18,653 nucleotides of DNA, taken from assembly GCA_017556665.1 (NCBI GenBank), contig JAFYMJ010000166.1:1-18653 (forward strand). Reading direction: 5' to 3'. Below the pieces are notes generated by a model. That model was not told the origin of the DNA and searched no databases. It worked only from the letters and a program-made list of their open reading frames with translations. The stretch is from Bacteroidales bacterium. Lineage in GTDB: Bacteria; Bacteroidota; Bacteroidia; Bacteroidales; UBA932. Below, one piece after another: positions 1-8,609 of this stretch. How positions within the stretch are numbered: position 1 is the stretch's first letter; each line of letters opens with the position of its first letter. Made by a program: the position numbers and the translations under genes.

Positions 1-539
1 ACAAGGAATGCTCGAGCTGCAAAATATTCTCTTTGCTCAAGAGTTGTTTTGCAACCATTCTCTTTTAGAATATCCAAAAGTGGTTGGTAAGAGTCTTTAG
101 ATGGAATTATAACAACATCATTATAATTTTTTGCTGCACCTCTAATCAAAGAAATGCCACCAATATCTATCTTCTCAATTATATCTTCGTGAGATGCCTT
201 TGCTGCAACATACTCCTCAAACGGATACAGGTCAACAATTACCAAATCAATGGAAGGAATCTCATACTCTGCAATCTCTTGCTGGTCTTGGCCATGGTCT
301 CTTCTGTTAAGAATACCTCCAAACACTTTTGGATGCAAAGTTTTTACTCTACCACCCAAAATTGATGGATATCCGGTAACAGATTCTACGGTTTTAACGT
401 TAACTCCCATTCCTTTAAGGAAATCGTATGTGCCGCCAGTAGAAAGAATTTCTACTCCATTCTCATTTAAGATTTTAACAATCTCTTCTAATCCGTCTTT
501 GTAATAAACAGAAATTAGGGCTCTTTTAATCTCTTTCAC
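1..539 (-). CDS. purH: Bifunctional AICAR formyltransferase / IMP cyclohydrolase, N-terminal part (runs off the left edge)
   Basis: Catalyses the last two steps of de novo IMP synthesis in the cytoplasm; the part visible here (179 codons) is the IMP cyclohydrolase (MGS-like) domain. Recognisable segments are ALISVYYKDGLEEI near residue 7, STGGTYDFL at about 33, GYPSILGGRVKTLHPKVFGG at about 56-75, DLVIVDLYPFEE at about 98 and IDIGGISLIRGAAKNY at about 125-139. The formyltransferase half lies outside the window. The start is a GTG (537-539): no in-frame ATG precedes the conserved N-terminus, and a TAA lies a few codons upstream. It is divergent from ispD across a 118-base spacer. The family assignment is secure; the start is less so, because no clear Shine-Dalgarno is visible. 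Confidence 0.95.
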   Translation of the reverse strand, partial: MKEIKRALISVYYKDGLEEIVKILNENGVEILSTGGTYDFLKGMGVNVKTVESVTGYPSILGGRVKTLHPKVFGGILNRRDHGQDQQEIAEYEIPSIDLVIVDLYPFEEYVAAKASHEDIIEKIDIGGISLIRGAAKNYNDVVIIPSKDSYQPLLDILKENGCKTTLEQREYFAARAFL

Positions 540-657
540 GGTGTTTATGTTTTAAATAATTTATTCGCAATTTAAAGGTGTAAAATTACTAAAAAAAAGG
601 GATAAATCTTATTATATTTGCATACAATCTAAAAGAATTTTAAGCAAAGAAAAGGTA
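540..657. promoter_or_regulatory. Divergent purH/ispD intergenic region with an ispD promoter candidate
   Basis: AT-rich spacer between divergent genes. TATATTTG at 613-620 on the + strand matches the Bacteroidetes -7 consensus TAnnTTTG, which would put the ispD transcript start near 627 and leave a leader of about 30 bases. AAAAGG just before the ATG at 658 may serve as a weak ribosome site. No convincing -33 TTTG at the expected distance and no good purH promoter were seen. No PurR-like palindrome or riboswitch was recognised. Confidence 0.45.
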
Positions 658-1368
658 ATGGAAAATAAAGGTTTGTATGTAATAATAACAGCCGGTGGAG
701 TTGGCCGGAGAATGGGTGGCCCCACTGCAAAACAATTTATTGAACTGGAAGGTAAACCTATCTTGCTTAGAACAATGGAGATGTTTACCAGCTTCTCCGA
801 CAAAATTAACATAATCCTTACATTGCCAGCTGAATACAAGGAGTACTGGAGGGAGTATTGTTTCAAGCACAACATATGGATAAAGCATATCCTTGTAGAG
901 GGGGGAATAACAAGGTTCCATTCTGTAAGGAATGCACTTGTTCATGTTCCCGACGGAGCTGTTGTGGCTGTGCATGATGGGGTAAGGCCTTTGGTGCCAA
1001 GTGAGATTCTTGACGGACTGCTGAATTACGATTTCTCAAAAGAGAATGTGGCAGGTGTTATACCTGTTATGCCATCTGTAGAGAGCATGAGAGAAAAAAT
1101 CTACGATGCAGACGGAGTGCCTGTAGGTTCTGCAACCGTAAACAGAGACAACTATATGTTTGTCCAGACACCTCAGGTGTTTGATTCTACAATACTTAAG
1201 GAGTGTTATAAAAAAGCATACTCTCCAGCATTTACAGATGATGCATCTGTTGTGGAGAGTAGTGGATATAAGGTAGCTACAACACAAGGGAGCAGATTCA
1301 ACATTAAAATTACCACTCCAGAAGATATGTTGATGGCTAAAATATTTCTTGAAATATCTAACGGATAA
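658..1368 (+). CDS. ispD: 2-C-methyl-D-erythritol 4-phosphate cytidylyltransferase
   Basis: Transfers CMP from CTP to MEP in the non-mevalonate isoprenoid pathway; cytoplasmic. The 236-residue length fits the family. The nucleotide-binding N-terminus reads AGGVGRRMG (12-20) followed by K25-Q-F, equivalent to the family G-x-G-x-R-M...P-K-Q signature. GGITRFHSVRNAL (82-94) and HDGVRPLV (106-113) are the next blocks, and the C-terminal DDASVVESSGYKV...NIKITTPEDM is typical of IspD and of the related TarI cytidylyltransferases. TarI (ribitol phosphate) is the main alternative, but no teichoic-acid genes are nearby. Its stop codon abuts the convergent Lrp-type gene with no gap. Confidence 0.88.
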   Translation: MENKGLYVIITAGGVGRRMGGPTAKQFIELEGKPILLRTMEMFTSFSDKINIILTLPAEYKEYWREYCFKHNIWIKHILVEGGITRFHSVRNALVHVPDGAVVAVHDGVRPLVPSEILDGLLNYDFSKENVAGVIPVMPSVESMREKIYDADGVPVGSATVNRDNYMFVQTPQVFDSTILKECYKKAYSPAFTDDASVVESSGYKVATTQGSRFNIKITTPEDMLMAKIFLEISNG

Positions 1369-1851
1369 CTATTTCTTTTTAGAATTGAAATCTTTAACCC
1401 AAACCTGTCTTTCAATGGCTTGATCCAATGAAATAAGGGTTTCTGTCTGTTGTACGCAAGGGATATTCTGAATTGTATTGATAAGGATATCCATAAGGTG
1501 ATCATGGTTGTAGCAGTATATCTTTAGCAACAATGAGTGTTTTCCTGTTACAAAATGACATTCAACAACCTCTGACATCTTTTTAAGTGCATCTATAACC
1601 TCTGGGTATTTGTTTGCTTCAGAAAGACTTACGCATACAAAGGCACATACGTTCAAACCTAAAGTTTGAGGTTTTACAAGCAGGCGTGAACCCGTAATGA
1701 TGCCAAGGTTCTCCATTTTTTTAACCCTTTGGTGGATTGCAGCACCCGAAACACCACATGCTCTTGCAATTTCCAGGAAAGGCATTCTTGCGTTTTTAAC
1801 TAAAAAAGAAAGAATCTTCTGATCTGTTTCATCAATTTGGTACTTTGGCAT
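1369..1851 (-). CDS. Lrp/AsnC-family transcriptional regulator
   Basis: A DNA-binding regulator of 160 residues, the usual size for this family, which commonly senses amino acids. Residues about 5-60 form the AsnC-type winged helix-turn-helix (IDETDQKILSFLVKNAR, then EIARACGVSGAAIHQRVKKM and ENLGIITGSRLLV). Residues about 65-145 are the RAM ligand-binding/oligomerisation domain (NVCAFVCVSL, VVECHFVTGKHSLLLKIYC). It lies 51 bases downstream of topA on the same strand, so readthrough from topA is possible, although it has its own TAnnTTTG box. The ligand and targets cannot be read from sequence. An effect on the amino-acid gene trpB2, about 7.5 kb away, is not supported by anything seen. Confidence 0.93.
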   Translation of the reverse strand: MPKYQIDETDQKILSFLVKNARMPFLEIARACGVSGAAIHQRVKKMENLGIITGSRLLVKPQTLGLNVCAFVCVSLSEANKYPEVIDALKKMSEVVECHFVTGKHSLLLKIYCYNHDHLMDILINTIQNIPCVQQTETLISLDQAIERQVWVKDFNSKKK

Positions 1852-1877
1852 AGCTTACAGTTTTTAAGTAGTTTTCA

Positions 1878-1885
1878 CAAAAATA
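1878..1885 (-). promoter_or_regulatory. Promoter -7 box candidate for the Lrp/AsnC gene
   Basis: The minus strand reads TATTTTTG, an exact TAnnTTTG match, 26 bases before the ATG at 1851. No TTTG at the expected -33 distance is visible, so support is modest. Confidence 0.4.
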
Positions 1886-1902
1886 AAAAAATCTTTTAAA
1901 TT

Positions 1903-4215
1903 TTATTTAAGTGCTATCTTTTTTTTTCTTGTAGGTTTTGTATTGGCAATAATCTCCTGGCATGCATTCAAATCAAGGGTTTTGGCATCTGTCCCTTTAG
2001 GAATCTTATAGTTTGTTCCAGCGTGTTTAATGTATGGGCCAAATCTTCCGTCAAGAACCTGAATGTCTTCCTGCTCAAAATTGTGAATAATGCTATTAGC
2101 CTCTTTTTTAGCGGTTTCCGTAAGTAATTCTATTGCTTGGGATTCAGTAATGCTTCTTGGATCGTACACTTTGCCAAGCGATATGAATTTGCCGTTATAC
2201 TTTATGTAAGGGCCAAATTTGCCTATTGCGGCAATAATTTCTTTCCCTTCAAACTCTCCAACTTTTCTTGGAAGCTCAAAAAGTTTAAGGGCCTCTTCTA
2301 ATGTAATACTCTCTATCAGTTGCCCTTTTTGCAAACTTACAAATTGTTTGTTCGGATCATCATTGGCCCCTTTTTGAACAAGTGGACCAAATTTGCCCAA
2401 TCTTACAATTATTACCTTGCCGCTTGCAGGGTCTGTACCCAATTCTCTCTCTGCATTGGTATGAGTATTCTCTTTTAAAGTCTCATCTACCCTCTTGTGG
2501 AATGGGGTGTAGAAGTTTTGGATAAGTTTGTTCCAAACCATCTTGCCATCTGCAACCTTATCAAAATCTGCCTCAACTTTAGCGGTAAAGCCATAGTCCA
2601 ATATGCTCTCAAATTTGTTGCTCAAATAATCTGTAACCAACATTCCAATATCTTGTGGGAACAGTTTGTTCTTTTCTGCTCCAACTGTCTCTAATTGGGT
2701 AGATTCTTTAATTGTGTCATCTTTTAAGGTTAACGCACAATACTCTCTTTGTTTACCCTCTCTGTCCTCCTTAACAATATACCCTCTCTGAACAATTGTT
2801 GAGATTGTTGGTGCGTATGTAGACGGACGTCCAATTCCAAGCTCCTCAAGTTTCTTTACAAGAGATGCCTCTGAGTATCTTGCTGGCTTTTGGGTGAAAC
2901 GCTCTGTTGCAGATATCTCAATCCTCTCCATTGTCTCCCCTGTATTCAAAACTGGAAGCAATTGGTTCTCCTGTTCTGTATCCTCTTCATCCCTGCTTTC
3001 AAGGTAAAGTTTAAGGAATCCGTCAAATACAACTTGTTCTCCTTGAGATACAAACTTCTCTGCAAATTTGTTGCTCCCTATTGTTATTGTTGTCTTTTCA
3101 AGTTTTGCATCTGCCATTTGTGATGCAATAGTCCTCTTCCAGATAAGATTGTACAGTTTCTTTTCTTGTGGAGTTCCCTCTATTGTATCGTTGGCAAGGT
3201 ATGTAGGTCTAATGGCCTCGTGAGCCTCTTGTGCCCCTTTACTTTTGGTCTTGTATGCCCTTACTTTAGAGTATTCCTCTCCAAATCTGGTGCAGATTGT
3301 CTGTTTTGCACTATTAATTGCCAACTGCGACAGGTTGGTTGAATCTGTACGCATATATGTAATTAGACCGCTCTCGTACAGCTTTTGGGCAATACGCATT
3401 GTCTGTGTAACAGATAAACCTAATTTTCTTGCAGCCTCCTGTTGGAGTGCAGATGTTGTGAATGGGGGAGCAGGTGTTCTTACAAGATCTTTTGTCTCTA
3501 TCTCTTCTATTGCAAAGCAGCTCTCCTTGCAGTTTTCAAGGAAAGAGTAAGCTTGTTCCCTGGTAGAGAATTTTTCCTCCAAAAAAGCCTTTACCTTAAC
3601 ACTTTTCTTTGATGTTTGAGGGTGGAAAATTCCTTGAACTCTATAGAATGGGGTTGAATTGAAAGCTATAATTTCCCTTTCTCTCTCTACAATAAGTCTT
3701 ACGGCAACAGACTGGACTCTACCGGCTGAAAGTTTTGGGGCAACCTTTTTCCACAAGATAGGAGAAAGCTCAAAACCAACAAGCCTGTCAAGCACTCTGC
3801 GTGCCTGTTGTGCCATAACAAGGTTATTGTCTATTTGTCTTGGATTTTTAATGGCATTAAGAATTGCATCTTTTGTAATCTCATGAAAAACAATTCTTTT
3901 TGTGTTCTCTTCCTTTAACTTTAAAGTTTGTTGCAAGTGCCATGCAATAGCCTCTCCCTCACGGTCCTCATCGGATGCCAACCAAATGGTCTCGGCTTTT
4001 TTTGCAAGACTTTTAAGTTCGGAAACAATTTTGGCTTTATCTGCAGAAACTTCATAATCTGGCTCAAAATTGTTCTCTATATCTATACCAAGGTTTTTCT
4101 TTGCAAGATCTCTAATGTGGCCACCGCTAGATTTTACCACGTATCCCTCTCCAAGAAACTCTCCAATCTTTTTGGCCTTTGTAGGCGACTCTACAATAAC
4201 TAAATTCTCTCCCAT
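1903..4215 (-). CDS. topA: DNA topoisomerase I (type IA)
   Basis: Relaxes negative supercoils by transient single-strand cleavage. The gene gives 770 residues from the ATG at 4215. The Toprim domain opens with NLVIVESPTKAKKIGEFL (catalytic Glu9) and carries DEDREGE at 82-88. The active-site segment GLITYMRTDS places the nucleophile at Tyr287 and Arg289. The C-terminal part (about 590-750) holds three repeats with G-(K/R)-F-G-P cores (GKFGPLVQKG, GKFGPYIKYNGKFISLGK, GRFGPYIKHAG) and a basic tail KPTRKKK. There are no CxxC zinc-finger pairs, consistent with the Bacteroidetes form. An in-frame TTG nine codons upstream (4242) overlaps the promoter -7 box and is rejected as start. It is divergent from the PBP1A gene. 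Confidence 0.97.
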   Translation of the reverse strand: MGENLVIVESPTKAKKIGEFLGEGYVVKSSGGHIRDLAKKNLGIDIENNFEPDYEVSADKAKIVSELKSLAKKAETIWLASDEDREGEAIAWHLQQTLKLKEENTKRIVFHEITKDAILNAIKNPRQIDNNLVMAQQARRVLDRLVGFELSPILWKKVAPKLSAGRVQSVAVRLIVEREREIIAFNSTPFYRVQGIFHPQTSKKSVKVKAFLEEKFSTREQAYSFLENCKESCFAIEEIETKDLVRTPAPPFTTSALQQEAARKLGLSVTQTMRIAQKLYESGLITYMRTDSTNLSQLAINSAKQTICTRFGEEYSKVRAYKTKSKGAQEAHEAIRPTYLANDTIEGTPQEKKLYNLIWKRTIASQMADAKLEKTTITIGSNKFAEKFVSQGEQVVFDGFLKLYLESRDEEDTEQENQLLPVLNTGETMERIEISATERFTQKPARYSEASLVKKLEELGIGRPSTYAPTISTIVQRGYIVKEDREGKQREYCALTLKDDTIKESTQLETVGAEKNKLFPQDIGMLVTDYLSNKFESILDYGFTAKVEADFDKVADGKMVWNKLIQNFYTPFHKRVDETLKENTHTNAERELGTDPASGKVIIVRLGKFGPLVQKGANDDPNKQFVSLQKGQLIESITLEEALKLFELPRKVGEFEGKEIIAAIGKFGPYIKYNGKFISLGKVYDPRSITESQAIELLTETAKKEANSIIHNFEQEDIQVLDGRFGPYIKHAGTNYKIPKGTDAKTLDLNACQEIIANTKPTRKKKIALK

Positions 4216-4239
4216 TGAATACAAATTTCCATTAAAGTG

Positions 4240-4272
4240 CAAAGTAAACCATAAAGTATCTTAAAATGCAAA
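4240..4272 (-). promoter_or_regulatory. topA promoter candidate (-33 TTTG, -7 TTACTTTG)
   Basis: On the minus strand TTTG (4269-4272) is followed, after 21 bases, by TTACTTTG (4240-4247), one mismatch from TAnnTTTG. The predicted transcript start is near 4233, giving a leader of about 18 bases before the ATG at 4215. The TTG at 4242 lies within the -7 box, which argues against it as the start codon. Confidence 0.5.
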
Positions 4273-4282
4273 TTTTATTTGT

Positions 4283-4290
4283 TAATTTTG
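4283..4290 (+). promoter_or_regulatory. Promoter -7 box candidate for the PBP1A-ddl-prmC operon
   Basis: TAATTTTG is an exact TAnnTTTG match, only 9 bases before the first ATG (4300). The predicted transcript start (about 4297) would make that ATG almost leaderless, whereas the in-frame ATG at 4315 would have a leader of about 18 bases. No -33 TTTG is seen. Confidence 0.45.
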
Positions 4291-4299
4291 CTAAATTAA

Positions 4300-6687
4300 A
4301 TGGCTATTGGCATTATGAAAGAAGGATTTATAAAGAGATTTTTTAAAGATAAAAAGAGGGTTAAAGCACTTATATGGGTTGTTGTATTCTCCCCTTTGCT
4401 GCTAATTTTTCTTTGTCTGTTATTGGTTGGAATCTTTGCAGATATACCATCATTTGAGGAGCTTGAAGATCCAAAAAGTCCTCTTGCCACTCAGATAATT
4501 TCTCAGGAAGGTGAGGTGTTGAGTACATTCCATATAGAAAACAGGGCATATGTAACTTTTGATGAGCTTTCGCAAGGTTTAAAGGATGCTATTGTTGCAA
4601 CAGAAGATGTAAGGTTCTATGAACACAGTGGAATTGATGCCCGCAGTCTTGCACGTGTTTTTGTTAAGTCTTTCCTAATGGGAAACAGGTCATCGGGAGG
4701 AGGAGGAAGTACATTGTCCCAGCAGTTGGCCAAATCACTTTTCCCAAGAGATACCGTAAAATCAAAATTCCCCGGTGCCAAATATTTTGTATTGGGTGCC
4801 AACAAGTTCAAGGAGTGGATTACTGCAGTAAAACTTGAGCGCAACTATACAAAGCAGGAGATTTTGAGTATGTATATGAATACTGTCTTTTTTGGCAGTA
4901 ATGCATATGGAATAAAGGCTGCAGCGGGAACTTTTTTTGGCAAGCTTCCAAAAGACCTTAATATAGAGGAGAGTGCCCTTTTGGTGGGAATGGTAAATAT
5001 GCCTACAAGGTATAATCCTGTCCGTAATCCCGACAAATCCCTAACCCGCAGGAACCACGTTCTAAAGCAGATGAACAAGTACGGGTATTTGCCTGATGAG
5101 CAATATGATTCCATAGTAAAGCTTCCAATTACTCTTCATTATACCAGACAGGACCATAATGCCGGTATGGCACCTCATTTCAGGGATATGATTAAGAGGG
5201 TGATGAGTGCAAAGGAGCCTGTAAGGGAGAAATACAGCAGTTATTATGCATACCAGGCAGATTCAATTTCATGGGCAGATGATCCTTTATATGGCTGGTT
5301 AAACAAGAATATAAAACCCGATGGAACAAAATACAACCTTGATAAGGATGGCTTAAAGATTTATACTCCTATTAACGCCAAAATGCAAAAATATGCAGAA
5401 GAGGCTGTAGTGGAGCATTTGAGCAAGACATTGCAACCGGCACTCAACAGAGAGCTAAGATGGAAGAATAATAAACCATTTGCCAATGATGTTCCAAAGA
5501 ATGTGACAGATGCTGTAATGAGACACGCCCGCAGATGGAGTGACAGATACAGGAACATGAAGAGTTGGGATGCAACAGATGCGCAGATAACTGAGGCATT
5601 CAATACCCCTGCAAAAATGAGGGTATTTGCGTGGAATAGCAAAAATTATGTTGATACCACAATGACTCCAAATGATTCAATCAAGTACTACAAATCTTTC
5701 TTAAGGGCAGCTATGATTGCATTGGAGCCTGGTACAGGCTATTGCAGGGCGTATGTTGGAAGTGGCAACTACAGATATTTCAAATATGACCAGGTGAGCC
5801 AAGGTCAAAGACAGGTTGGATCTACATTCAAACCATTCTTGTACTCATTGGCTATGCAAAATGGTTACACCCCTTGTGATAAAGTTGTAAATGTGCCTCA
5901 ATCTTTTGTTGTAGGTGATAAAGTATGGACTCCAAGAAGTACAGACAAACCAGAGTGGATTGGGCAGACAGTTACTTTAAAATGGGGATTGGCAAAGAGC
6001 AGCAACAATATTTCTGCATACCTTATGAAACAATTTGGTCCGCAGGCTTTGGTGGATATGGCACATACCCTTGGTATAAAGGCACATCTTGATCCAGTAG
6101 AGAGTTTGTGTGTAGGCTCAGCCGATATACCGGTTTACCAAATGGTTTCGGCTTTCAATACATTCCCTGGCAAAGGTGTGTATGCAGAGCCTATATATGT
6201 TACAAGAATAGAGGATAAGAATGGTAATGTACTGGCAACATTCAGCCCAAGAAAGAAAGAGGCAATAAATGAGCATACTGCATACCTTATGGTAAACCTT
6301 ATGAAAGGTGTTGTGCAGGAGGGTACAGGTATAAGAGCCAGACTTCTGTATGTTACAGAGAGCGAGATGGCCGGTAAGACTGGTACAACAAATGAGAATG
6401 CAGATGGATGGTTTATTGGTTATTTGCCAAAACTTACTGCTGGAGTATGGGTTGGAGCAGAGGACAGACAAGTCCACTTTAACACAACAGCAATGGGTGG
6501 TGGCTCAAATACAGCTTTGCCTATTTGGGGTATCTTTATGAAGAAAGTACTGGAGGATGGCAGTTTGGGTGTAACCAAGTATGACAAGTTCATCCCTCCT
6601 CAGGGCTTTAAATTATCTTTGGATTGCAATGGAAGTGACCAGGATATGAACAATAACAGTGAATCACAGGATTCTTTCTTTGAGTAA
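4300..6687 (+). CDS. mrcA: Penicillin-binding protein 1A, bifunctional transglycosylase/transpeptidase
   Basis: Polymerises lipid II glycan strands and cross-links the peptides in the periplasm. The 795-residue class A PBP has a basic N-terminus, one membrane helix at about 22-45 (ALIWVVVFSPLLLIFLCLLL), and a GT51 domain with EDVRFYEHSGID (catalytic Glu102) and GGSTLSQQLAKSLFPR (135-150). Its transpeptidase domain has S508-T-F-K511, S567-S-N569 and K693-T-G695. All catalytic motifs are intact. A linker (about 300-460) with many basic and aromatic residues separates the domains. The start is either ATG 4300 or ATG 4315; the promoter position slightly favours 4315, and the protein is unaffected in its domains. 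It is first in an operon with ddl (11-base gap) and prmC. Confidence 0.95.
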   Translation: MAIGIMKEGFIKRFFKDKKRVKALIWVVVFSPLLLIFLCLLLVGIFADIPSFEELEDPKSPLATQIISQEGEVLSTFHIENRAYVTFDELSQGLKDAIVATEDVRFYEHSGIDARSLARVFVKSFLMGNRSSGGGGSTLSQQLAKSLFPRDTVKSKFPGAKYFVLGANKFKEWITAVKLERNYTKQEILSMYMNTVFFGSNAYGIKAAAGTFFGKLPKDLNIEESALLVGMVNMPTRYNPVRNPDKSLTRRNHVLKQMNKYGYLPDEQYDSIVKLPITLHYTRQDHNAGMAPHFRDMIKRVMSAKEPVREKYSSYYAYQADSISWADDPLYGWLNKNIKPDGTKYNLDKDGLKIYTPINAKMQKYAEEAVVEHLSKTLQPALNRELRWKNNKPFANDVPKNVTDAVMRHARRWSDRYRNMKSWDATDAQITEAFNTPAKMRVFAWNSKNYVDTTMTPNDSIKYYKSFLRAAMIALEPGTGYCRAYVGSGNYRYFKYDQVSQGQRQVGSTFKPFLYSLAMQNGYTPCDKVVNVPQSFVVGDKVWTPRSTDKPEWIGQTVTLKWGLAKSSNNISAYLMKQFGPQALVDMAHTLGIKAHLDPVESLCVGSADIPVYQMVSAFNTFPGKGVYAEPIYVTRIEDKNGNVLATFSPRKKEAINEHTAYLMVNLMKGVVQEGTGIRARLLYVTESEMAGKTGTTNENADGWFIGYLPKLTAGVWVGAEDRQVHFNTTAMGGGSNTALPIWGIFMKKVLEDGSLGVTKYDKFIPPQGFKLSLDCNGSDQDMNNNSESQDSFFE

Positions 6688-6698
6688 AATTTAAGCAG

Positions 6699-7727
6699 AT
6701 GGATAATAGAAAAAAGATAGCGTTAATTTATGGTGGAGATTCTTCCGAGTCAGAGGTGTCTGTAAACAGCGGCAAGAATGTGGCATTGTGCATAGATAAG
6801 GAGAAATATCTTCTATATGAGGTTCTGCTTAAGCAAGGGAGTTGGAGAGTATTGAATCCAGATGGCGGAGAGGTAGAACTTGAATATGCTATGCAGGGAT
6901 TGCGGGATATTGCATCTGTTGGTGTTGAGGTTGACAAAACAGATTTCTCTTTTGTACACAATGGAGAAAAGGTAAAGTTTGATCTGGCCTTTATAATGAT
7001 TCATGGAACGCCGGGAGAGGATGGCCTTCTGCAAGGCTATTTTGAGATGTTGGGTATTCCTCATAATACCTGTTCAGCTTTTGTTGCCTCATTGACATTT
7101 GATAAACATTCATGCAAAAGATTCCTTGATTTTGCAGGGATAAAGTTGGCAAAGGATGTCTTTCTTAGAAGGGGGAGCAGTTATTCATTGGATAAGATAA
7201 CAGAGCAGCTTGGACTACCCGTTTTTGTTAAGCCTACCAATGGCGGCAGCAGTTTTGGAGTAACCAAGGTAAAGAGAAAAGAGGATTTGCAGGCCGCAAT
7301 AGAGTTGGTCTTTAAGGAGTATGATTCTGCTCTTGTAGAGGAGTGCATTGTGGGAAGGGAGGTTACTAATGGTATCTATATGAAGAGTGGGGAGCTTGTA
7401 AAGTTGCCTGTTACAGAAATAGTTACAGAGAGGGAATTTTTTGATTACCAGGCTAAGTACCTTGGAGAGAGTAACGAGATATGTCCTGCAAATATTCCGG
7501 ACCGGTTAAGGGAAAAAATAACCTCAACCAGCGAGCTTATTTACAATTATATGGGTTGTAAGGGGCTTGTAAGGATGGATTACATTATAAGTGGGGAGGA
7601 TATTTACTTCTTGGAAATGAATGCTGTCCCTGGAATGACAGCTATGAGCCTTATTCCAGGACAGGTAAGGGCTGCAGGTATCCCAATGGAGGAATTCATT
7701 AACACTTTAATAGAGGAAATAAAATAA
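6699..7727 (+). CDS. ddl: D-alanine--D-alanine ligase
   Basis: An ATP-grasp ligase making the D-Ala-D-Ala dipeptide for peptidoglycan precursors in the cytoplasm; 342 residues, normal length. The N-terminus KIALIYGGDSSESEVSVNSG is the usual substrate-binding start, followed by GEDGLLQGYFEMLGIPHNT at about 106-124. FVKPTNGGSSFGVTKV (176-191) is the ATP-grasp loop, and the C-terminal metal site is VRMDY (Asp294) with FLEMNAVPGMT (Glu306, Asn308). In the omega loop, YQAKYLG keeps a Lys253-Tyr254 pair like Lys215-Tyr216 of E. coli DdlB, which points to D-Ala rather than D-lactate as second substrate (inference from family knowledge). Placement directly behind PBP1A couples precursor supply with polymerisation. 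Confidence 0.95.
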   Translation: MDNRKKIALIYGGDSSESEVSVNSGKNVALCIDKEKYLLYEVLLKQGSWRVLNPDGGEVELEYAMQGLRDIASVGVEVDKTDFSFVHNGEKVKFDLAFIMIHGTPGEDGLLQGYFEMLGIPHNTCSAFVASLTFDKHSCKRFLDFAGIKLAKDVFLRRGSSYSLDKITEQLGLPVFVKPTNGGSSFGVTKVKRKEDLQAAIELVFKEYDSALVEECIVGREVTNGIYMKSGELVKLPVTEIVTEREFFDYQAKYLGESNEICPANIPDRLREKITSTSELIYNYMGCKGLVRMDYIISGEDIYFLEMNAVPGMTAMSLIPGQVRAAGIPMEEFINTLIEEIK

Positions 7728-8609
7728 TTGACTTTAGCGGACTTTATAGATTCGGCTTTGGACAAGTTGGGGCATCTGTACCCCAATAGAGAGTGCAAGA
7801 GTATAGCTGTCAGGCTTTTGGTTGAGCTTGGCGGCTATTCCAATTATGCACATCTTGTAGAGCCTGGAACTGTAATTAAGGAGGAAAAGGAAATATCTCT
7901 TAAAACAGCTCTTGAGAGGATGGGTAGTGGTGAGCCGTTGCAGTATGTTTTGGGATTTGAATGGTTTTGTGGTGCTAAATTCAATGTAAGGGAAGGTGTC
8001 CTTATTCCAAGACCGGAAACCGAAGAACTTGTGATGCTTGTATCAAAGTATTACAAGGGGAGAAATAAGGTGAAGGTGCTTGATATATGTACCGGGAGTG
8101 GATGTATTGCATATTCTGTAGCGTCAGAATTGGGAAATGATGCACAGGTATGGGGTTGTGACATATCAGATACTGCTCTTGAAATTGCTGGTGGACAGAA
8201 AATTTGTGGAAAAGATGGTCAGGTTAGAGTTAACTTCTTTAAATGTGATGTCTTGTCGGCCGAGGCTAAAGATACTATAAAGGTTGCGGCCGGGGATGGA
8301 TTTGATGTTGTGGTAAGTAATCCCCCTTATATATGTGAACAGGAGAAGTCTCTTATGAGAAGTAATGTCCTTGATTTTGAGCCGCATCTTGCCCTGTTTG
8401 TCCCAGATAGTGATCCTTTGTTGTTCTATAGGGAAATAGCGGTTGCATCAAAATCTCTCCTTAAGAGTGGTGGTATGTTGTTCTATGAAATTAACGAGAG
8501 GTTTGGGGCAGAAACAAAAGCAATGCTTGAGCAACTTGGATATACCAATTGCCAGGTAATTGAAGATTTGAACGGAAAGGAGAGAATGGTTGCTGCTACT
8601 TTAGTCTAG
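7728..8609 (+). CDS. prmC: Peptide chain release factor N5-glutamine methyltransferase
   Basis: Methylates the Gln of the GGQ motif in release factors 1 and 2, using S-adenosylmethionine; cytoplasmic, 293 residues. The N-terminal helical domain (about 1-75) is followed by FNVREGVLIPRPETEELV (85-102), the SAM-binding VLDICTGSGCIAYSVA (117-132) and the catalytic VVSNPPYI (195-202), all diagnostic for PrmC/HemK. The start is a TTG placed immediately after the ddl TAA; GAGG inside the end of ddl is the likely ribosome site. No better ATG exists near the conserved N-terminus, so translation is probably coupled to ddl. Its TAG overlaps the stop of the convergent lipoprotein gene through a shared CTAG. 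Confidence 0.93.
   Translation: MTLADFIDSALDKLGHLYPNRECKSIAVRLLVELGGYSNYAHLVEPGTVIKEEKEISLKTALERMGSGEPLQYVLGFEWFCGAKFNVREGVLIPRPETEELVMLVSKYYKGRNKVKVLDICTGSGCIAYSVASELGNDAQVWGCDISDTALEIAGGQKICGKDGQVRVNFFKCDVLSAEAKDTIKVAAGDGFDVVVSNPPYICEQEKSLMRSNVLDFEPHLALFVPDSDPLLFYREIAVASKSLLKSGGMLFYEINERFGAETKAMLEQLGYTNCQVIEDLNGKERMVAATLV

Noticed and set aside
1903..4215. Absence of zinc fingers in TopA as a sign of truncation
   Set aside because: The C-terminus contains three intact G-K/R-F-G-P repeats and a basic tail, the normal alternative form in this group, so the gene is complete.
6118..6477. 119-codon open frame on the minus strand inside the PBP1A gene (similar antisense frames also lie in ispD and topA)
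   Set aside because: It lies opposite conserved transpeptidase motifs, its translation is rich in Cys, Ile and Ser without any domain, and it has no promoter or ribosome site; a shadow of the real gene.
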